Assembly (NCBI GenBank): GCA_965261795.1
Contig: OZ253476.1
Location: 2,728,001-2,792,000, forward strand
Length of the DNA stretch: 64,000 nucleotides
Origin: CBDCFV01 sp965261795
Lineage (GTDB): Bacteria; Chloroflexota; Dehalococcoidia; Lucifugimonadales; UBA3495
Direction: 5' to 3'
A program made the translations under genes and the position numbers. Below the pieces are notes generated by a model. The model searched no databases. It was not told where the DNA came from and saw only the letters and a program-made list of their open reading frames with translations. Below, in pieces: positions 47,396 to 56,407 of the stretch (its first letter is position 1; each line of letters begins with the position of its first letter).

Positions 47396-47995
47396 CACTT
47401 TGCCAGCCAACAGGAGGTTAACAGACTGCTCCGTCCACTCGCCGAACAATCGACACGCGGATTTGGAGATATTTCATAGTATCGTTGCGCAACCGTGTGT
47501 AAGCGTCCTCGCATGGAGTCGAATGCACGTAGACGAGTGGAAGCGGCTGCCTGTCGATATATCATAGCGGCCATATGTGGAGCCGTAGATTCTCAAAGCC
47601 ATCGCATTAGCCACGCGCACACGCGTTTACACACACCTATGTCTTTGTGTCCCCGCATTTATGGGTGTACACATCCATTTATCGGTAAAGGGAGACATTG
47701 ACGCGTTATTCTATAAGTGCACGTACGTGTATATCTGTTGATTTTCGAACGCGCAGACATTTTGACGCGTTCCTAAGTTGATGTCAATACGTGTCTCATA
47801 CCACGCGTATTGGAGCACCAATTAATTTACTCCTATATGCCGCTCCGTTTACCCGCGTCAGCGTGTAAATGCGTATACGCATCTACGCTTAACCAATCAT
47901 ATTTCTGAAAGGGTAATATGGTACTTGCCTTCCATCTTGTCAGCTATTGGGGCCCTCAGGCACACCTCCTGGTCTTCTCCTGACTGCACTTCGAA
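47396..47995. other. Gene-free region upstream of parA, possible centromere
   Basis: About 600 bases with no supported gene and a base composition unlike the neighbours. ACGCGT occurs at 47621, 47701, 47765 and 47803. The longer TTGACGCGTT occurs at 47698 and 47762, each just after a GACATT. ATGCGTATACGCAT at 47869-47882 is a perfect 14-bp palindrome. Repeats of TGTGT/ACACA type lie at 47618-47675. Centromeres (parS/parC) of ParF-type systems usually lie directly upstream of parA, as here. Confidence 0.45.
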
Positions 47996-47999
47996 CTAA

Positions 48000-49201
48000 G
48001 GAAACTCTGAATAAGGGGTGAGCATGGCATACTGATAGGAAAGGAAGGTAATGCCCCAGGAGGAGGATGAACGAGCAGCCCACCTTCGCCGATCTGGACT
48101 ATCAGCACAAGCGGCGCCGGACCCGCCGGGAAGAGTTTCTGGAACGTATGGACTCCCTGATTCCCTAGCAACGGCTGGAGGACCGTATTGGACCCCATTA
48201 TTTCTGTGCGGAGCGGGGTCGGCGGCCCTATCCCTTGGCGGTGATGCTGCGGGTGGATATCGTCCAACTGTGCTACAACCTGAGCGACCCAGCCATGGAA
48301 GACCTGCTGTACGAAGCGGAATCGGTGCGGCGTTTTGCTGGGCTGCGGTTGTCGGAACCGATCCCCGATGGGAGCACCATCCTTCATTGTCGCCACCTGT
48401 TGGAGCGGCATGAACTGGGCCAAGGACTGTTTGAGGAAATCAAAAGCCACTTGGCAGAGCAGGGAGTGCGGCCGAGGGAGGGAACCATCGTGGACGCCAC
48501 CATCATAGAAGCGCTGTCCTCCACCAAGAACCGGGCTGGACAGCGGGACCCGGAGATGTGGCAGGTGAAGAAGGGAAATCAATACCACTTCGGGATGAAG
48601 CTGCACATCGGAGTGGATGCGGAAACGGGCTTGGTGCATAGCCTCGGCACCACCTCAGCCAACGTGTATGACGTGACCGAAGCCCACCGGTTGTTACATG
48701 GCGAGGAGCAGCAGGTGGGGGGAGATGCGGGCTACATTGGGGTACAGAAGCGGTAAGAGAATCTGGGGCTGGTGGTGGACTGGCAGGTAGCCATGAAACC
48801 GGGCCAGCGGCGTAAACTGGATCCGGGAAGCACTGCGGCCTTGAGGGAGAAGGTCAAGGCCTCGATACAGGCCAAGGTGGAACACCCTTTCCTGGACGTA
48901 AAGCGGTTATTCGGCTACGCCAAGAGCCTGCCCCCGAGTCCCATCGGGGGTACGCTGCCGGGGCTTGGTCAAGAACACGAACCGGTTGGCGCTGCTGCTG
49001 GGGCTGTCCGACCTGAAACGGGCCTAGGCCCTGCTGGCCAACTGACCCAGGAGCAGTGCGCCCCATTGACCCTGACCACCCAAAATCCGAGTCCGGACGG
49101 CTAAAGAGGCCACCCATGAAGATTAATCGGCGGGCCCCAAGTCTCCCCACAAGCCTGAACAAGTCAATAATACCCGTTGCTCTTAATTGTTCAGAGGTTC
49201 C
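48000..49201 (+). mobile_element. IS5-family element with intact ends and target duplication
   Basis: GGAAACTCTGAA (48000-48011) and TTCAGAGGTTCC (49190-49201) are inverted repeats matching at 11 of 12 positions. CTAA flanks the element on both sides (47996-47999 and 49202-49205), the YTAR duplication expected of IS5. So the boundaries are exact and the insertion is clean, although the transposase inside is dead. The 330 bases after the element (49206-49536) hold nothing recognisable. Confidence 0.85.
48067..49051 (+). pseudogene. IS5-family transposase with several stops and an insertion
   Basis: The homology starts at the ATG at 48067 (NEQPTFADLDYQHKRRRTRR) and continues through PYPLAVMLRVDIVQLCYNLSD, the IVDATIIEA strand with an Asp, and HIGVDAETG. 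In-frame stops occur after LIP (TAG, where Trp is usual) and after VQKR (TAA). Near the C-terminus 25 extra bases (48925-48949) containing a perfect 7-bp hairpin shift the frame before VKNTNRLALLLGLSDL. Another in-frame TAG follows LKRA. The largest open piece is 48235-48756. Inactive copy. Confidence 0.85.
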
Positions 49202-49689
49202 CTAATGCAGGTGGGGAGCAAGAGGCACGCAAGACTGAGAAGGGTCTCAACTTCAGGGATGTGGTGGCCACTGCGGCAGACTCCGAGTGAATCCATGTCC
49301 TTGTCCGGAAGTTGGCGGACACGGCCAGCGACAGCGCGCTCTGGCCTTCGGCCGGAGTTCTCCGAAACTCCGGAGATTGATCGTATTGGCTTCAACAGTT
49401 GACCGTTCTCCATTGTGATGCCCGACCACCGATTAGAACCGGCGGATTTTTGGGTTTTCCGACCCTGAGGCCTTAGCCCCGCTAAAATGGCCGGAAATCG
49501 CGTTCTGCGGACCGGACGGATGCGCCGGCACGTTTTTTGGAAAGGTGTCCGATAATGGGGCGTTATCGGCCACGTATGGTCTTTTGCTCCAAACTGAACA
49601 GCGAAACTGTAAGACCCAAGGAAGACACCAAGAATACAATGACCGGAGGAGATGCAGCAAAGCCCGGTGCACAAGGAGATCGTGCCGCC

Positions 49690-50748
49690 ATGTCCCGAAC
49701 CACAGATCCCTCAAACGCGGCAATGGGCAAAAAAAGCAACGGACGGAAGGCCAGCCGAGGTCGACCGGCATCAGTGCTGGAACACTTGGACAACGGGGCA
49801 ATGGCGCTGCACCGGACACCCACGGACCGTGCTCTCGACCGGCTGGACCAGGCCGCCCGGGTGAATCTTGAGAATACCAAATCTCCCCACACCCGCAGGG
49901 CTTACGCGCGGCATTGGCGCGATTTCCAACATTGGTGTCAGGAGATGGGCCTGCAGGCGATGCCCGCCAGGGCCTCCGATATAGTACGGTACCTGAATCA
50001 TTTGGAACTCCAGAGCAGGAGCATCGCCACCATCCGTTTGGCCCGCAGCGCCCTGGTACACGCTTTCAGGCTGCGGGGGATAGGGGATCACGAGAACCCT
50101 GGCCGGGACGGGGTCGTCTCCGAAACTCTGAAGGGCATGAGCACCCGGTCCAAGCCGCAGAAGCAGGCCGCCGCCCTCCTCCCTGAGGCCCTGAACGCCA
50201 TACGGGCTACCGCCATGCTTCCGAGGGAGCGGTCCAACGGAGGACGGCCCGAGGCCAAGGAAAGAGCCATTCTCCGAGGCAGAATTGATATTGCCCTTTG
50301 CCTCCTTTTGAGAGACGCCGGACTGAGGCGTTCAGAGGCGGCCGCCATCACTTGGGAAGACGTGGAGGATTGGCCCGACGGCTCCGGCAGGCTGCGTATA
50401 CTCAGGTCCAAGACAAACCGGACCGGAGAACCCGAGGTAGTGGCGATTACTCCTGCCGGCATGGCAGCTCTTGAAGCCATTCGCCCTAAAGAGGCGTTGC
50501 CAGGACAGTCGGTCTTCGGACTCTCAGAGAGACAGATTTCCCGGAGAATTAAAGATGCAGCCGAAAGCGCCGGTTTGGGAGAGGGCTACAGCGGGCACTC
50601 CGGCCGGGTGGGGCTTGCTCGTACCATGACGGACAACGGCGCACCCGTTAATGTGACAATGAAACAGGGAAGGTGGCGTAGGGCTGAGACAGTTGCCAGA
50701 TACACCCGGGGAGAGAGCGCCGGGGCAGCGCTTAGGTGGATCAGCTGA
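49690..50748 (+). CDS. Tyrosine recombinase / integrase
   Basis: 352 residues from the ATG at 49690, chosen for its AAGGAG site 11 bases upstream. The open frame extends back to 49537. An N-terminal SAM-like core-binding domain (NTKSPHTRRAYARHWRDFQHW) is followed by the catalytic domain: Arg I in DAGLRRSEAAAITW, Lys in RSKTNRTGEP, the HSGR box, GRW, and the Tyr nucleophile in TVARYTRG. All active-site residues are present. Site-specific integrases of this kind insert or excise mobile elements. It is intact amid decayed elements and lies 2.3 kb from parA, so it could be the integrase of the plasmid-like replicon. Confidence 0.9.
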   Translation: MSRTTDPSNAAMGKKSNGRKASRGRPASVLEHLDNGAMALHRTPTDRALDRLDQAARVNLENTKSPHTRRAYARHWRDFQHWCQEMGLQAMPARASDIVRYLNHLELQSRSIATIRLARSALVHAFRLRGIGDHENPGRDGVVSETLKGMSTRSKPQKQAAALLPEALNAIRATAMLPRERSNGGRPEAKERAILRGRIDIALCLLLRDAGLRRSEAAAITWEDVEDWPDGSGRLRILRSKTNRTGEPEVVAITPAGMAALEAIRPKEALPGQSVFGLSERQISRRIKDAAESAGLGEGYSGHSGRVGLARTMTDNGAPVNVTMKQGRWRRAETVARYTRGESAGAALRWIS

Positions 50749-50999
50749 CGCTGGATGCGCCAAGTGGGCACATCCTCACCGGGCATGGATTCCGGGTCGA
50801 GTTGGATATTCTTGTGAGGTCCCCGCCAGTCCGAATTATAGGAAGTGGCAGCCTGTAGATCATTACGGACGGGAATGAGGAATGAAGGGGTGTAGGTCCG
50901 GTGTGATTCGCTCCCCGCGAGGATCGCATTCAGCGTGGAGCGGATTCGGGGGAGCAGTGTTGTTGTCCAGGGAAAATGTCCGTTGGCATAATTGTGAGT

Positions 51000-51164
51000 T
51001 GCGGATGAGGAAGTCCGTCTGGGAGTCCGGTTGATGGGGGAAGCTGGCAAGTCGACGTACTTCCTGACCGTGTTTCTGGAAATACCCAGTTGCTTGGCGA
51101 TGCCCCTCAGGGAGACACCCCGCAGCCTCGCGTGCTGCACCGCCTTCCACAGGGCAGGTCAAAT
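51000..51164 (-). pseudogene. ISL3-type transposase fragment (helix-turn-helix)
   Basis: The minus strand reads WKAVQHARLRGVSLRGIAKQ followed by LGISRNTVRKYVDLP: the internal helix-turn-helix of ISL3 or IS21-type transposases. The frame has no catalytic residues, and homology stops on both sides. The bases between the integrase stop (50748) and 51000 hold nothing supported. Confidence 0.5.
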
Positions 51165-51270
51165 CCCTGTCGGCGATACCGGGTCAAAATTAACGGCATG
51201 TTGAAAAAGTCGGGGTAATTTGGAAGTTGGATTAGAATGACGGCAATCGATAAAGTCGGTGAGGACGACC

Positions 51271-51567
51271 ATGCTGGAACCTTTGGATCGATGCCGGAGG
51301 GACTCGACCCTTTTCCAATTCACTGAGAAGCGGCTGCGGGATTTCATTGACCCTGATCATTTGCTGATACAGATCGACGAGCGATTGGACTTCAGCAAAC
51401 TGGTGGCTCCCTTGGAGAACCGCTACTGTCGGGACTATGGCCGTCCTGCCGTTCATCCCGAAGTGATGGTCAGGGCGCTTCTCATCTGTTCCCTCTACAA
51501 CATTGCTTCCTTCCGACGTTTGTGTTCAGCCATATCCGAGAATATTGCCTTTCAGGCTGTCTCATAA
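51271..51567 (+). pseudogene. IS1182/ISNCY-type transposase, N-terminal fragment
   Basis: 98 residues matching the start of the family: DPDHLLIQIDERLDFSKLV, LENRYCRDYGRPAVHPEVMV, and RALLICSLYNIASFRRLC. The gene ends abruptly after this, before any catalytic Asp. A possible element end (GGCATGTTGAAAAAGTC) lies at about 51197, so the left tip is present and the rest is deleted. Confidence 0.75.
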
Positions 51568-52134
51568 GTCAGGTGTTTTGGCACGGTGTAGATTGGTGGA
51601 GAGACTTTGAATCAGGAGGGTTGTAGTCGCCGAAAAGGGTCGCAATTTTCAGGTCTGCCTTCCTACCTGACCTTGGACGTCCATGGAGCCTCTCTGACGA
51701 TGATGGCCGCGCGCTCCAAACACATCAAGAGGCCGGCCTTGTCCGCTTTGACGATTGCCGGTTATATGGCCGACGCGGGGCCGTCGCCACTCCAACGTGC
51801 CCCGTCCTGGCCACAGCCGGACCCAGGCCTCCTGCGTGGGCCAAAGACCAGGGAGAAGTGACCGGGCTCCCCTGGCGATGTGGGTTGTTCAAAGGTAGTC
51901 AAACGTTGACCTAGGTACTCCTGGATTCCAGCTGCGGCCGGAATATCTGTGTTTCATGTCAAGGGTTGTTCAGGCAACTCGGGGGAAGTCCGATCCCCAA
52001 GTTGGACTGGAAGTGTAGAATGTACCTGCTTGTCTTTGATAACTGGACATCGCCGCTGTGTTATCGTATGGCGATCTATCCATTTCCGGCGGAATTAAAG
52101 CGTCACGCAATAGCCTTTAACAAGGGAGCGGACT
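51568..52134. other. Gene-free stretch upstream of the aldo/keto reductase
   Basis: About 570 bases with only short frames of unconvincing composition (the longest, 51607-51861, has no recognisable domain). No repeat or promoter was identified with confidence. The ribosome site AAGGGAG just before 52135 belongs to the next gene. Confidence 0.4.
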
Positions 52135-53010
52135 ATGGAAACTCGCATTCTCGGGCGGACGGGACATTCAAGCACCGTGGTCACTTTTGGTGGGGTCTTG
52201 GTGGGTTACGTCGATCAGGACGAGGCCAACCGGGTTATCCAACTCGCCCTTGACCATGGCGTCAACCACGTCGACATTGCCCCCACCTACGGCGAAGCGA
52301 TGGAACGAATGGCCCCTTGGATGCCGGAAATCCGCGACCGCGTGTTTCTTGGTTCCAAGACCAGAGAGCGAACTCGTGACGAAGCTTGGCGAGACGTCGA
52401 AACCATCATGAAGCGGTTGAACGTTGAGACGTTCGACCTGTTCCAGCTACACGCGGTAATCAACGGCGACGAACTGGATAAGGTCACAGCCCCGGGCGGC
52501 GCCTTGGAGACGTTGCTCGAGATGAGGGAGCAACGGCTGGCCAAGTGGGTGGGGATCACCGGCCACGGCCCATATGTCCCAAGTACCATCCTCGAGGGGC
52601 TGCGGCGGTTCGACTTCGACACGGTCATGTTCCCGTTAAACCCCGCCATGGCCAGGGACCCCGACTACCGCCGCGACTCCGAGGCACTACTTCGCGAGTG
52701 CCACGCGCGCAACCTGGGGGTCCAAACCATCAAGATGATCGCCCGTGGCGGCTGGGGCGACCGTCCCAGAGACGTGCAGACTTGGTACGACCCCCATCGG
52801 GAACAGGAGGACATTGACGCCTCGCTCTGGTGGGTACTCTCCCATCCAATGCACACCGCGCCCAGTTGCGGAGAGATTACGTTGCTGCCAAAGGTGCTGG
52901 ACGCCGCCGAGCGCTTCAAGCCACTGTCATTGGAGGAGCAGGAGGCCGTCCTAGCCAGGCAACGTCCGCCCCTTCCTCACCCGGAATTGGCGATACCTGC
53001 CGAGATATAG
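52135..53010 (+). CDS. Aldo/keto reductase
   Basis: 291 residues, a TIM-barrel NAD(P)H oxidoreductase. The catalytic tetrad can be placed: Asp and Tyr in HVDIAPTYG (about residues 47-54), Lys in LGSKTRER (about 75), and His in FQLHAV (about 105). An AAGGGAG ribosome site precedes the ATG. It reduces an aldehyde or ketone. The substrate cannot be read from sequence. The TAG stop is the last codon before the IS701-type element and lies in its ATAG flank, so the coding region ends exactly at the insertion point but appears complete. Confidence 0.92.
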   Translation: METRILGRTGHSSTVVTFGGVLVGYVDQDEANRVIQLALDHGVNHVDIAPTYGEAMERMAPWMPEIRDRVFLGSKTRERTRDEAWRDVETIMKRLNVETFDLFQLHAVINGDELDKVTAPGGALETLLEMREQRLAKWVGITGHGPYVPSTILEGLRRFDFDTVMFPLNPAMARDPDYRRDSEALLRECHARNLGVQTIKMIARGGWGDRPRDVQTWYDPHREQEDIDASLWWVLSHPMHTAPSCGEITLLPKVLDAAERFKPLSLEEQEAVLARQRPPLPHPELAIPAEI

Positions 53011-53683
53011 TATTACAACGACAGTTAGCGTAATAGGATAACAGGGTAATTGGAGAAGGCTTGGGCAGTGGGGCAGGGAAGTGGATGCCGCGGCTTTCGA
53101 GCAGGTGTACGGGGCTTTTCAGCATTCTCACGCTTACTTCGGTCCGCTGTTTGGCTGCAGGGAGGCGCGGGACCACAGCCGTCATTATCTCCAGACCCTA
53201 CTGGTGCAGGCCCGGCGAAGGCCAGTCGGCCGTCTATCGCCGGAACCTGGACGGCAGCGAACCCCGCTACTACCTGTCCAACTCTCCGGAGGATACACCG
53301 TTGGAGACCCTGGCATACGAGGGAGGCTCCCGGTGGCGTATTGAGACCGGGTTCGAGACGGAGAAGAGCGATGTGGGTTTCGACGAGTACGAGATGCGCA
53401 CCTGGGCAGGCTGGCATCACCATCTGGCGCTGTGCCTGCTGGCCGGGGCGTTTCTTCTGAGCCTGCAACGGGCTTGGAGGGAGAAAGATGCCGCGGCTCA
53501 CGAGGCCGCAGGTGTACCGGGTGTTTTGGGAGATGCTGCCCGGGAACGGTTCGGGCTGGCTGAGTTGTTGGGGCGGCTGGAGGGTACGCAGCCACACAAC
53601 GAGCGGGCCAGCCGCTGCCACGCGAAATGCTGCGCCGCTTCCGCGCCTGCCCGAACCCCCCTCCTTGAGCTGTCGTTGTAATA
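53011..53683 (+). mobile_element. Internally deleted IS701-type element
   Basis: TATTACAACGACAG (53011-53024) and CTGTCGTTGTAATA (53670-53683) are perfect inverted repeats. Inside, the transposase N-terminus (AAAFEQVYGAFQHSHAYFGP, then RHYLQTLLVQA) is joined to the C-terminal part (DGSEPRYYLSNSPEDTPLET, WAGWHHHLALCLLAGAFLL), with the middle and most of the catalytic core missing. The frame shifts again near 53485 before MPRLTRPQVYRVF. Flanks are ATAG and TTAG, an imperfect YTAR duplication. Non-autonomous. Confidence 0.8.
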
Positions 53684-53691
53684 TTAGGGAA

Positions 53692-54009
53692 ATGCCTAGC
53701 AAAGTCCCGGTCAAATGCGCCATTGCCGGCTGCCACCGTCGGATCAAAATGACCCTCGCCGAACGCGAGGAACTGAGGCGGGTGGGACGCGAGAACAACG
53801 CTACAGCTGGCATCGTCTGCCCCGCTGACGTGAAGGCCGCCTTCAACTTCGAATTCGACGATATAGACATCGATGTCCCGCTGGGGGAACTTCTGGTCGA
53901 GGCGTCCAAAGAAACTCCCCAGTGGCGCGTGATGTTGACCCCGCTGCCCGGAGCGGCGGGTGGGCCGGACAGCCAGTCCACGCCAAGACGGGGAGACAGA
54001 GTTATTTAG
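53692..54009 (+). CDS. Small conserved-looking hypothetical protein
   Basis: 105 residues from the ATG at 53692, just outside the IS701-type element. An N-terminal half with KCAIAGCHRRI and GIVCPADV could form a three-Cys/His metal site. An acidic middle (FDDIDIDVPLGELLVEAS) is followed by a basic end. Composition and codon pattern look like a real protein, but no family was recognised. It could be the 3' part of a gene whose start was lost with the insertion. Confidence 0.4.
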   Translation: MPSKVPVKCAIAGCHRRIKMTLAEREELRRVGRENNATAGIVCPADVKAAFNFEFDDIDIDVPLGELLVEASKETPQWRVMLTPLPGAAGGPDSQSTPRRGDRVI

Positions 54010-54483
54010 TTCACCCGCGCTGGCTTGCGATTCCCGGGAGAATACAGGCGTGTTCCGGAGAAACTCAAGGGATGGCCAATGGCCAGCTTCTCTCTCCCAC
54101 TGCCGGGGCCGTGTTCATGCTGATCTGGTCGGCGATGGCCGTCGCCGCAAGGCACGGCATATCCCCGTTCATGCTGAGTGCAGGCGGCTATGCAGGACTT
54201 CCGACACCCCGGTGTCAATCCTTAGTATCATATTGGACGGTGCTCTCTGCAACCGCCGAATGTCGGCCACTCAATCCGTCTACGTGGCCCACTTCAACTC
54301 CGCTGCTCACCGGACAGAGGCGGTCGCGATGTCTACCGTAATGATGGCTCCGAATTCTCGGAGGTGCTGAACGAGAATCTGCCGCGGATTAGATAGACGT
54401 TGCGGCCGATGCCTGCTCCAGTGGCCTCTTGACTGTACCTGGGGGCGCATCCCAGCACCCTGTGCACACTGCGTTGGCTGGTT
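54010..54483. other. Gene-free stretch
   Basis: No frame here resembles a protein family and no repeats were seen. It lies between a small hypothetical gene and the remnant of an integrase. Confidence 0.35.
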
Positions 54484-54782
54484 CCCTATTACAGCATCAG
54501 GCGCGCCTACGTTGCCGACTGGAGGGACTTCACCATCTAATGCCTGGAGCACCGGTGCGCTGGCCTGCAGGCAGCCCCGGCCGACGTCGACCGTTACCTG
54601 TATCACTTGATGGAGACCGAGGGCAGAATGATGACCACCGCGCGCACGCGCCTGGCGGCGATCGCCGCGGCGCACAGCTTGGACTTACACCAGAATCCGA
54701 CATCGCGGCCGCTGGTCAAGGCCTCGCTGAAGTGCCTGGCCAAGGAGCGCGGAAGGCCAAGAAACAGGCTAAGGGCCTGATT
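54484..54782 (+). pseudogene. Tyrosine recombinase N-terminal remnant
   Basis: One frame reads YSIRRAYVADWRDFTI, a TAA, then CLEHRCAGLQAAPADVDRYL and TARTRLAAIAAAHSLD: the SAM-like core-binding domain of phage-type integrases, parallel in layout to the intact integrase at 49690. The TAA replaces a Trp. A frameshift near 54755 precedes a KKQAKGLISRP segment. No catalytic domain remains. Confidence 0.6.
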
Positions 54783-54968
54783 AGCAGGCCTGTGATCAAC
54801 GACAATGAGTGCTGCAGTTCCCGTTGCTTCACCGGAAAAGCTGCGGGCGGAATAGTAGACTGACTATGCACTGTGGTCTGCATCGCCCTCAGATCCGGGT
54901 CGTCCGCCCGGCCAACCCTGTCATAAAGGGACGAATATGAGCATAGCCAGAACTCTGCCTGCCGCAGT

Positions 54969-55208
54969 ATGATGCCGCCATGCCATAATCGGGGACCAAC
55001 GAAAAATGAGCGGAAACTGTTCGGATACGCCCGCGTGTCGGTAGGCAGCGACGCCGACGCCAACAACCTGGAGAACCAGCGTCGGGTGTTGGCCGACTGC
55101 GAGCAGGGCTTCAAGGACGTGGGCAGGTGTAACCGGCGGAGCCTCTTTGAGAAAATTCCGCTACTCCAGGTAGGCCTTCGATCTGGCCTGAATCCGCCGC
55201 TATGCTGA
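54969..55208 (+). pseudogene. Serine recombinase N-terminal fragment
   Basis: KLFGYARVSVGSDADANNLE, then NQRRVLADCEQGF, is the start of a resolvase/invertase domain including the catalytic Ser of RVS. Homology ends after about 45 residues, and the frame closes at 55208. It is the second such stub in the window (the other is at 37462) and is not an identical copy of it. Confidence 0.6.
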
Positions 55209-55284
55209 CGAAATGCGTCTCCGTAGTTGGGTTAGTAGAGTGACGAATTCTACGTTTAGTGGTTTACAGTCTATTCCGGTGGTA

Positions 55285-55677
55285 TCAGAACCGGCAGTTG
55301 TCGGCGCAGTCGTCCTGGCGCCCCAGCAGTCTGCCGATGCGCATGCGGTTGCGGGCGAACCAGCGGTAGAAGGCGTTGAAGGCCGGGCGCGCTGGCCACC
55401 AGCTGGTCCAGTTCATCAGCCAGCCCAGCCCGGCCAGCCGGTAAGCCTCGCGCAGGCTGTCCATCCCCACCGTGACGCTGCCGTCGGGGCAGATGCCGTA
55501 CAGGGCGGCGTCTACTTGGTCGGCGGTGAGGCCGTATCCGTCGGCGTCGAAGTCCTTCGCTGCGATGTCCACGGCTTCGATTGCTTCCGGGCGACGATGG
55601 TGAAGCCACAGCACTTCCCGGCTGCATATCGGGCACGCGCCGTCGTACAACAGGCGATACCGCCCCTTCACTACCAT
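55285..55677 (-). CDS. DCC-family thiol-disulfide oxidoreductase-like protein (DUF393)
   Basis: 130 residues, the usual length. The family signature is YDGACPICSREVLWL at the N-terminus (DxxCPxC), followed by VDIAAKDFDADGYGL and a helical C-terminal half ending in NAFYRWFARNRMRIGRLLG. The family has a thioredoxin-like fold. Its physiological role is poorly defined. The gene stands alone, with no partner on the same strand nearby. Confidence 0.9.
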   Translation of the reverse strand: MVVKGRYRLLYDGACPICSREVLWLHHRRPEAIEAVDIAAKDFDADGYGLTADQVDAALYGICPDGSVTVGMDSLREAYRLAGLGWLMNWTSWWPARPAFNAFYRWFARNRMRIGRLLGRQDDCADNCRF

Positions 55678-55726
55678 ATCAACACCCGCCGGGTCTGATT
55701 CTCCTGTCCTTACATTCTATTGTACT

Positions 55727-55847
55727 AAACCAATACCAAGGTGGGATGTGCATTTTGGGGGTCTTGAAGACGACCGCGAGGACTCCACCGCACCTAATAT
55801 CACCTTTAAGCCCCAACTGGGTCACCACCGGCAGTGCGGTCTAGCGA
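55727..55847. repeat. 121-bp dispersed repeat, copy A
   Basis: Closely similar to 56818-56938, with the same length and orientation. Shared blocks include CCAAGGTGGGATGTGCATTT, TCTTGAAGA, ATATCACCTTTA, CCCCAACTGGG and CAGTGCGGTCTAGC. It holds no gene. A small mobile element, structured RNA or old duplication are all possible. Confidence 0.6.
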
Positions 55848-55933
55848 GAGGAGAGGCAGGGCTACCGGTCGAAGACGGACTTGGCGCTGGAGATGCTGCA
55901 GCGGGCCTTGGAGCGAGGCCATCTGAAGGCAAG

Positions 55934-56110
55934 ATGGGGCTGGAATTTGACCCGATGGCCGTGGTCGACCAGTACGGTAAGGTTTACGGTGTAACCGGCC
56001 TCCGTGTTGCGGACGCCTCGATAATGCCGGACTGCATACGAGCAAACACCAACGTAACCACCATGGCCATAGGGGAACAGGTCAGCGACTTCATAAGAAA
56101 GGGCAAGTAG
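55934..56110 (+). pseudogene. GMC oxidoreductase, C-terminal fragment
   Basis: About 58 residues match the end of GMC flavoenzymes: DPMAVVDQYGKVYGVTGLRV and ADASIMPDCIRANTNVTTMA, including the His/Asn-region Asn-Thr-Asn and the FAD-contacting end. Everything upstream is missing, replaced by the repeat copy A region. The full family oxidises alcohols with FAD. Confidence 0.75.
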
Positions 56111-56187
56111 GCACTCGGGCGATTCAGTCCCCATCTCAAAACCGTCTGCGTTTGCTGGTGCCCAATCGCCACAGTCGAACCCCGTGG

Positions 56188-56207
56188 ATTCCCGCGAAGG
56201 CGGGAAT
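56188..56207. repeat. REP-like hairpin
   Basis: ATTCCCGC and GCGGGAAT form a perfect 8-bp stem around a GAAG tetraloop. This is the common dispersed palindrome seen between genes in many GC-rich bacteria. A decayed relative may lie near 63165-63250. Confidence 0.7.
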
Positions 56208-56263
56208 AACAAGTTGGGTACTGCGACAAGTCTTGAGATAGGTTCTAATGGTCTGCTCTGGCA

Positions 56264-56407
56264 CTACTTTCGCGCCAGCTGCACCAGGTTCCAGATGGAC
56301 AGGACAGCCAAGAGGTCTTCTGGCATGTCCTCCGGGGTTATGCCTATCTGGGGGAGTGTCGTGTCTTCCTCTTCGTGGTCTTCTTCGAAGGGCTCGGTGT
56401 ATTCCAT
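56264..56407 (-). CDS. Small acidic protein (47 residues)
   Basis: A short frame from the ATG at 56407 to the TAG at 56264-56266, with an AAGGGAGAG ribosome site just upstream. The N-terminal half is very acidic (FEEDHEEED), followed by a Pro-containing turn and an amphipathic C-terminal helix (DLLAVLSIWNLVQLARK). No family was recognised. The good ribosome site and biased composition support a real product. It overlaps the 3' end of the longer, less certain frame 56344-56844. Confidence 0.4.
   Translation of the reverse strand: MEYTEPFEEDHEEEDTTLPQIGITPEDMPEDLLAVLSIWNLVQLARK

Noticed and set aside
49183..49674. Minus-strand frame after the IS5 element
   Set aside because: Composition is not protein-like, and it crosses the IS5 end and the leader of the integrase gene.
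51607..51861. Short plus-strand frame of 84 codons
   Set aside because: No recognisable domain or ribosome site; left as gene-free DNA.
55748..55933. Upstream extension of the GMC oxidoreductase fragment
   Set aside because: These codons lie in the 121-bp repeat and in unrelated sequence. GMC homology begins only near 55934.
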